This document shows, piece after piece, positions 58,814 through 64,000 of a DNA stretch of 64,000 nt. The DNA is taken from positions 124,001 through 188,000 of the forward strand of contig BDSL01000074.1 in the NCBI GenBank assembly GCA_003116995.1, in the 5' to 3' direction. Source of the DNA: Yamagishiella unicocca (lineage: Eukaryota > Chlorophyta > Chlorophyceae > Chlamydomonadales > Volvocaceae). Within the stretch, counting starts at the first letter, position 1. Every line of letters begins with the position of its first letter. A model generated the notes under the pieces. That model was not told where the DNA came from. It made no database searches and saw only the letters and a list, made by a program, of their open reading frames with translations. The position numbers and the translations under genes were made by a program.

Positions 58814-61800
58814 CTACTCGTCGTCCGATTCATCAATCGGTGCATAGCCGTACTTCATGTCGAAGAGCGCCGAGTAATCCCTTTCCGGCTGGCACACGAT
58901 GAAGTCCTCCAGTTCCGACCAGTCGGCGTCGGATCCTACAATTGCGGGGGGCGAGGGGGCGTGGGGGCGTGGTGAGCGGGGGTGGAAAGGGTAAAACACA
59001 CACGGGAGGTCATGCCGAGGCGATGCTGGCGGAACTGCAGCAAACACAACCATCCCTCCCGTCCTGACGCGGGCGGATCTTTCTAGCCACCGCCCTGCCA
59101 GTCATGCAGCGGTAAGAGCCCGCAACACTCCCGCCTCACGCAGCCCAGCCGCCCGCAACACAAGCCCACGGCGCACTCCGTAACCCTCACCTCCTCAAGC
59201 AACACGGAACAACAAGGAACACGCTTAACCGTAACTTGTAGCGCCTAGGAACAACAAAGCAAAGGTGGTCACAGCCGCCCGCTAGGCATTTTTTAGTGCC
59301 TGTGAATTCTCGCGGCTCAGGTTTGCTACGGCCCGATGCCGACCCCGCCCTGGCCGACCCCGCCCTGGCCGCCCCTACCCCAGCCGCCCTAGCCGACCCA
59401 GCCCTATCCGACCGACACCGCTCCAAGCCCCTGGCGGCCCCATTAGCTCGCTCACCCGACTCGCGCCCTCCGGTCTCCCGCAGGCACGCCGCCACGAACG
59501 CGTTCCGGGGCTTCCGGCCCCCCGCCTTCTTCGCCCGGCCACCCTCCTGTCCGGACTCCCGGCGACGCTTGCGCCCGCAGGTGTCCTTGCCAGCAGCAGC
59601 GCCCTCAGAGGTGACGGAGGTATCTTTGCCAGCAGCACCAGCAGTCCCCTCGCCGTTTGAGCCCCGCTGGAGCCCAAACGCACTTGACGTCTCCGCGGCT
59701 GAAGCACCTGCTACCTGCAGCTTCGGCGCCGACCCTGGGTCGCTGTTCTTGCGGGGCCTGCCGCGACCGCGCGATGCCGCCACCGCCGCTGCTGCCGGCG
59801 CCGGCGCCGCCGCCCAGCCTGTGTTATCGTCGGCTCCGATGCGCGGCGCGGTGTGCTCCACCACCGGAGCTCCCGCGCCGGTTGCGGCAGCGCAGCTGGC
59901 TCTTGCCGCTTCGGCCGCAGTGGCGCCAGGTGCCTTGGGTTCCGGAGCGGCTCCGTCAGCGGCGGCGCCGACGGAGGGCGGCCGCGGCGGCATGGTTGAC
60001 GGATGGCGTGGCGGTATCCAAGTAGGCCTGATCTGGGTCGGGCGCGGTTGGTTTGTCCTCGCGGAAACCAATCCCGCCTGCGATGTACTCGGGGCCCCTC
60101 TGGCAGCTTCTGGGTTCCGAACTCCAGACGCCGCCTCTACCGGCGTAGGAGTAAGGCGGCGGCTGCCGACGCCGGCGCCGCCGGCACCGGCTGCTGCTGC
60201 TGCTGCCGCCGCTGTTGCGGCGGCATGGAGGCCGCGCGCTGCCGCGGCGGCGGCGGCCCTGCCCTGCCCGCCGGCTGGCTCTCGGTCGCTGCCGCTCGAC
60301 GTGACGTGGCCGCGCTGGTTGTGGTGCTGCTTCTCCAGCTGCTGCTTGAGCTGCTGCTCCTGCTTGAGCTGCTGCTCCAGCAGCTTCTTGTGCCTCCTGA
60401 GTTCCCTCTTGCGCCGCAGCTCCTGCTGCCACTCGCGACGCGCCCTCGTTGCGTTCGGCACATCGGCTCCGTCGGTGTCGTACAAGTCGTTGGCATGCTC
60501 GTCCTCATGCCCGGCTCCACCCTCCTCGTCTTCATGCTTCTCGGCATTCTCGTCGACCTCAACATCGTCCTCGGCATTCTCGACATCCTCGCCGTTGTCG
60601 TCATCGTCGTCAACCCCCTCGTCTTCATCGTCTCCATCATCTTCATCGTCGTCCTCATCGTCGTCCTCATCGTCCTCATCGTCGTTCAGGTGACCCAGCA
60701 GCAGGAACAGCGGCTCATCGGGGATCTCGTCCTCAGGCTCTGTACGGCACGTACACGACAACGGAGCAGCGCCGGAATTGGGGACAGCAGGAGGCACATG
60801 CGACTGGAATCTCCGGTGCCACAGCCATCGCGCCCCCCCCTACTCCACCAATCAGCTGATGGCTTGTAAGGCAGCGCAGCACCACCAATCGCGCTACGAC
60901 ACCCGTCCCGCCGCCCCATCCCCACATCGTTTCCTCTCATACCCCCCCCCCCGCAGTTTCTTTTACTATCCGGCTGCTTTTCACCCTCCCCTTACAAATA
61001 TAACACATAGCGTGGCGTTCTGGCTAGGATGACAAGGACTGCGCACATGTGCCTCACCGCTTTTCGCTCTAGCACGTGCGGCCACCTCACCAAGTTCGTG
61101 CGTCCACCATGGCCGCCAAAACTGGCCTCTCAAACCGTTTCCCTAAACCGCACGAGGTGCTTGTTTCCGTTCGTTCAGGCATCGCAGCCGGAATAGACAT
61201 AGCCGCCGGGGGTCGACATACGACCTCGTCCATTTTCCGTTTCCTCAGACACGTTCTCCAGCACGCATCTCCAAATGTGTGTAACAAATGTTTTCCCAAT
61301 CTGTTTCCTAGGTTAGTGCCGACCCACGGGCGTTCCTCGCAAACCCCGCCGAGCATTGCCGCCCCCTGGTGGGGATCGTCGTCGTCCGTACCCACCTGGT
61401 GGCCGCTCCTGGAGCTTTGGTGTCGGCGACAGCAGCCCGCCGCTTTGCTGCTGCCCCTGCCCACACGAGGACGGAGGCGGGTGCTGATGTGGGTGCTGAT
61501 GTGGGTCTTGGTGGTGATGAAGGCCCCCATCATTCTGACCGTGCGGCGGCTCCTCCTGCTGCGCGGGGTGCGGCTGGGGGCCGGGGGTGTCGGCGAACGG
61601 TGACGACGGCGGCGACGGCGGCGAGGCTTCGCCGCCGCCGCCCGCACCCTGCCAAACACACACCCAGTCCTTCGCCCGCCGTAATACGCGCGACAGCGCC
61701 GTTGAGGCACAGCGCACAGGCGACCCCGCTGCTGCTGCCGCCACCACCGCCGAGGCCGCCGCGGGGCCCGCCCTCGACGTCTTCGTTGTCGTCTTCGTCG

Positions 61801-63956
61801 CCGGTGTCGGTGTGGGTGGCGCTCCGAAACCATCCAGCAGCTGGGTGAGGCGCAGGCAGGCGGCCTGCCAGCAACTCACTTCGCGGCATAGGGCGCGGCT
61901 GCAGCGCACGAGGCGGCTGCTGGGGGAGGACGTCAACTGGGGGAGGACGGCAGCAGCAGCAGCATGAGGGAGAAGGATGGGCAGCAGCAGCAGGGAAGGG
62001 TTCAAGAGGGGTAGAGAGAGCGGAGCGGGGGGATTGTACGGTAGACGAGGGACGCCTCAGGGCCCTAACCCTGAACCCTAGAAAACCTAAAACCCTTAGA
62101 AGAGAGACGCATCAGGGCCACCCCAGTGAGTCCAGGTGGTGGTCGCGGACCCACCCGATGTCGGTCCGCCACCGCTCACCTGCTCCAAGAACGCGTCCAC
62201 GTCAGCCATGTAGTAGTTGCCCAGGCACACCACCAGACACAGCTCCCAGCAGCCGGGACCGCCACCACCGCTGCCGCCACCGCTGCCACCACCGCTGCCG
62301 CCTGCTGCTGCTGCGCAGCCGGCGCTAGCTGCCCGGTGCAGCAGCAGCTCGAGGCACGCCGTAGCACACTGCGGCATGATGGACGGGTGGAGGGAGACAT
62401 TTGCTGCGCATGTGAGCGCGGCAGCTGACGGGAGCACGCGGGCGGAGACTGCACCACACACAAGCCCGACCCTAGGCCGCGCTACTGCCGCCCGGCGCCT
62501 ACTTCACTCACCCGCGCACGCCTTCCTCCTGCTCCCACACCCCTCCCCTCAGCTCGCTCACCCGCCTCACCACTCCCGCACCAAACGTTTTACAACATGA
62601 TACGTACTACCTATAGATTCCCTACATATATATTGTATAGCATGATATGTACTACAGATTTCATACAAATATTTATCTCTAAGAGTCCCACACTTGCCGC
62701 ACGCCTCCCCTCAGTGCGGGTTTCCTCAACCCATCAGCACCAAAGTGATGACGGAAGAGCGCACACAACCGACCACCGGCCGCCGCCCAGCACCCCACGT
62801 CCCCTCAGCTCTCCTGCCCCTCACCCCGACGACCGTCAGCACATGTCTCGCCGCCCGCAGCAGCAGTCGCCGCCGCTCCTCCTCCTCGCTCGCCTCCCCG
62901 CCCTCCTGCCGCGAGCCGGGGCCGCTACACCGCGGCTGTAGCAGCGCCGCCGCCCGCAGGCTGCAGCCGAGGGAGATGGCGACGGCGTCCGGCAGGACCT
63001 GTGGCGGCATCGGGATGGTGATGGTGCGGGTGATGTGGGGCCGTGGAGTGGGACAAGGGGTCTGGCAGCACGGAAGGCGTTGCAAGAAAAACCGTACGCA
63101 GAAAATGTACGCAGAAAAATGTACGCAGAAAAATGTACGCAGGAAATGTACGCAAAAAATATACGCAGAAAATGTACGCAGAAAAACCGTTTGGGACAGA
63201 CGTTTGCGAGATGCATGCTGGAGAACTTGGTCAAGGAAACTAAGAGTCGGAGGTCGTATGTCGACTTTGGGGGGCTATGTCTATTGCGGCGGCGACTCCT
63301 AGGCTAACGGAAACAAGGACCCCGCGCGGCGTAGGGAAATGTTTTGCGAAGCCGGTTTGTTTTGGGTGCAGAGCGGGAGAACTTGGTGAGGTGGCTGGCG
63401 GTGGGATAGCAAAAAAGGGGGGAGGCGGAGGGGGAGGGTGGGGAGGCCCCCCCCGGCCATCGGCTCCTGCCGAACGGGCCAACACGCCGGTGCCTCCACC
63501 CACCAGCAGGTTTGTGCCCAACCGTGCACAGCACAGTGCACACAGCGCAGCACAGCACAGGGGCAGCCCAGCCCAGCCCACCTCCATCTCGAGTGACGGC
63601 GCCTCCTCAGGGCCACCACCTCCCCCCCTGGCGGCTGCAACCGCCTCCACCGCGTCCATAACCGCCTCCGTGCCTCTCGCCATCGCCGGCCTTGCGGCGG
63701 CCGCCACGGTCAGCATCACCCGCGCCGAGTGCCCCGCATCGCAGTGCCGCAGCCAGTACGGCACAGCAGCAGCGACGGCGGCGGCGGGGGTGATGCCGCG
63801 CCGCCGTCTGGCCGCCGCCGCCATAGCCGCCGCCGAGCCGCCGGCCTCGGCAGCCACTCGGAGCATGTACGGGCACACTCGGTGTCGCCTGGTGTCGCCG
63901 AGGCGCTCCGCGCCTTCGCCGTTGTCGGCCGGGCTGATAGCTGAGGCGACCAGCAG
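58814..63956 (-). CDS. Unrecognised helical protein with acidic block, AT-hook and acidic tail
   Basis: Minus-strand exons: 63956-63582, 62998-62825, about 62460-62180, about 61960-61840 or longer, 60739-59456 and 58935-58814. More may lie upstream of 64000. The first exons are Ala/Leu-rich helices with an armadillo/HEAT look (VLPDAVAISLGCSLRAAALL, ALTCAANVSLHPSIMPQCAT, ELCLVVCLGNYYMADVDAFL). The 60739 exon starts PEDEIPDEPLFLLLGHL, then a ~70-residue Asp/Glu block, a basic coiled coil (RREWQQELRRKRELRRHKKL), Ala-rich linkers, an AT-hook-like RGRPRK and a basic KRRRES cluster. It splices in phase to the last exon (SDADWSELEDFIV.. IDESDDE). A nuclear, chromatin-linked role is inferred from the AT-hook only. 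The helical and acidic parts could be two genes; the link across 61.8-60.7 kb is not proven. Confidence 0.5.
61112..61317 (-). repeat. Dispersed ~150-bp repeat, copy 2 (inverted)
   Basis: On the minus strand: GATGCGTGCTGGAGAACGTG, then GAGGTCGTATGTCGAC, GGCTATGTCTATTCCGGC, and TTTAGGGAAACG. It matches 63181-63360 closely over about 150 bp. Confidence 0.75.
62063..62098. repeat. Telomere-like CCCTAA/CCCTAAAA tract
   Basis: CCCTAACCCTGAACCCTAG and AACCTAAAACCC in an intron of the unrecognised minus-strand gene. Confidence 0.65.
63095..63185. repeat. ~15-bp AT-rich minisatellite (TACGCAGAAAAATG)
   Basis: Seven or so units of GTACGCAGAAAAAT with length variation, in the intron between 63582 and 62998 of the minus-strand gene, directly beside dispersed repeat copy 3. 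Confidence 0.9.
63181..63360 (+). repeat. Dispersed ~150-bp repeat, copy 3
   Basis: GATGCATGCTGGAGAACTTG, GGAGGTCGTATGTCGAC, GGCTATGTCTATTGCGGC, AACGGAAACAAGGACCCCGC, AGGGAAATGTTTTGCGA. It lies in the 62999-63581 intron, facing copy 2. Confidence 0.75.
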
Positions 63957-64000
63957 CTGCGGTTGTGGGGTTGGTTGAAAAGGCCGGTTGTGGTGGGGTG

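Noticed and set aside
59296..60693. 465-codon plus-strand ORF opposite the acidic/AT-hook exon
   Set aside because: Its Ser/Pro/Ala/Ile/Val-rich composition mirrors the Asp/Glu and Ala codons of the minus strand, which has proper splice phases.
58814..63956. PDS5-type cohesin factor
   Set aside because: Helical repeats, acidic block and AT-hook are suggestive, but no conserved PDS5 segment could be recognised.

Overview
The window is nuclear DNA from a green alga, most likely a volvocine (Chlamydomonas/Volvox lineage). The evidence is GC-rich coding sequence cut by many short GT-AG introns, TGTAA polyadenylation signals 70-160 nt past stop codons, GC-rich minisatellites in introns, a cilium assembly gene, a large receptor-type nucleotide cyclase of the kind expanded in these algae, and telomere-like CCCTAAAA tracts inside introns. 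All gene models below were spliced by eye. Exon edges quoted with exact numbers kept the reading frame across the junction; those marked 'about' did not.

Layout. (1) 1-7621, minus strand: a DEDDy 3'-5' exonuclease (7621-5250) is followed directly by an SF1 UPF1-like helicase (5018 to beyond base 1). A TGTAA lies between them, so I model two genes, but a fusion is possible. (2) About 7.6-14.3 kb: a repeat-rich interval with a decayed coiled-coil ORF, a 21-bp minisatellite family, a ~55-bp inverted repeat pair, and a decayed 3' end of a Ty3-type chromovirus (integrase tail plus chromodomain). (3) 14329-20545, plus strand: a complete eight-exon DNAAF11/LRRC6 homologue (461 aa), the dynein-arm preassembly factor. 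Two of its introns are filled with minisatellites. (4) About 22.7-33.3 kb, plus strand: a very large receptor cyclase with a periplasmic-binding-protein-like ectodomain, one transmembrane helix, a first class III cyclase domain split by a ~400-residue insertion, and a second cyclase-like domain that has lost its catalytic residues. (5) 35447-54115: a tandem array of a ~4.16-kb unit, four full copies and one partial. Each full unit carries a long acidic ORF of about 426-430 codons that I cannot match to a known family. One copy contains a 327-bp MITE-like insertion with perfect 13-bp terminal inverted repeats and a 9-bp target duplication. (6) 54308-58363, minus strand: a complete nine-exon plastid-type DUF1995 (LPA3-like) gene of 366 aa. 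(7) 58814 to about 63956, minus strand: an unrecognised helical protein ending in an acidic block, an AT-hook and an acidic tail.

The genes do not form a pathway; this is an ordinary eukaryotic neighbourhood. The unusual items are the ORF-bearing tandem array with its chimeric left edge, the degenerate double cyclase receptor, the adjacent exonuclease and helicase, and several undescribed short repeat families shared between introns. No search could be run, so family calls rest on motif and alignment memory.
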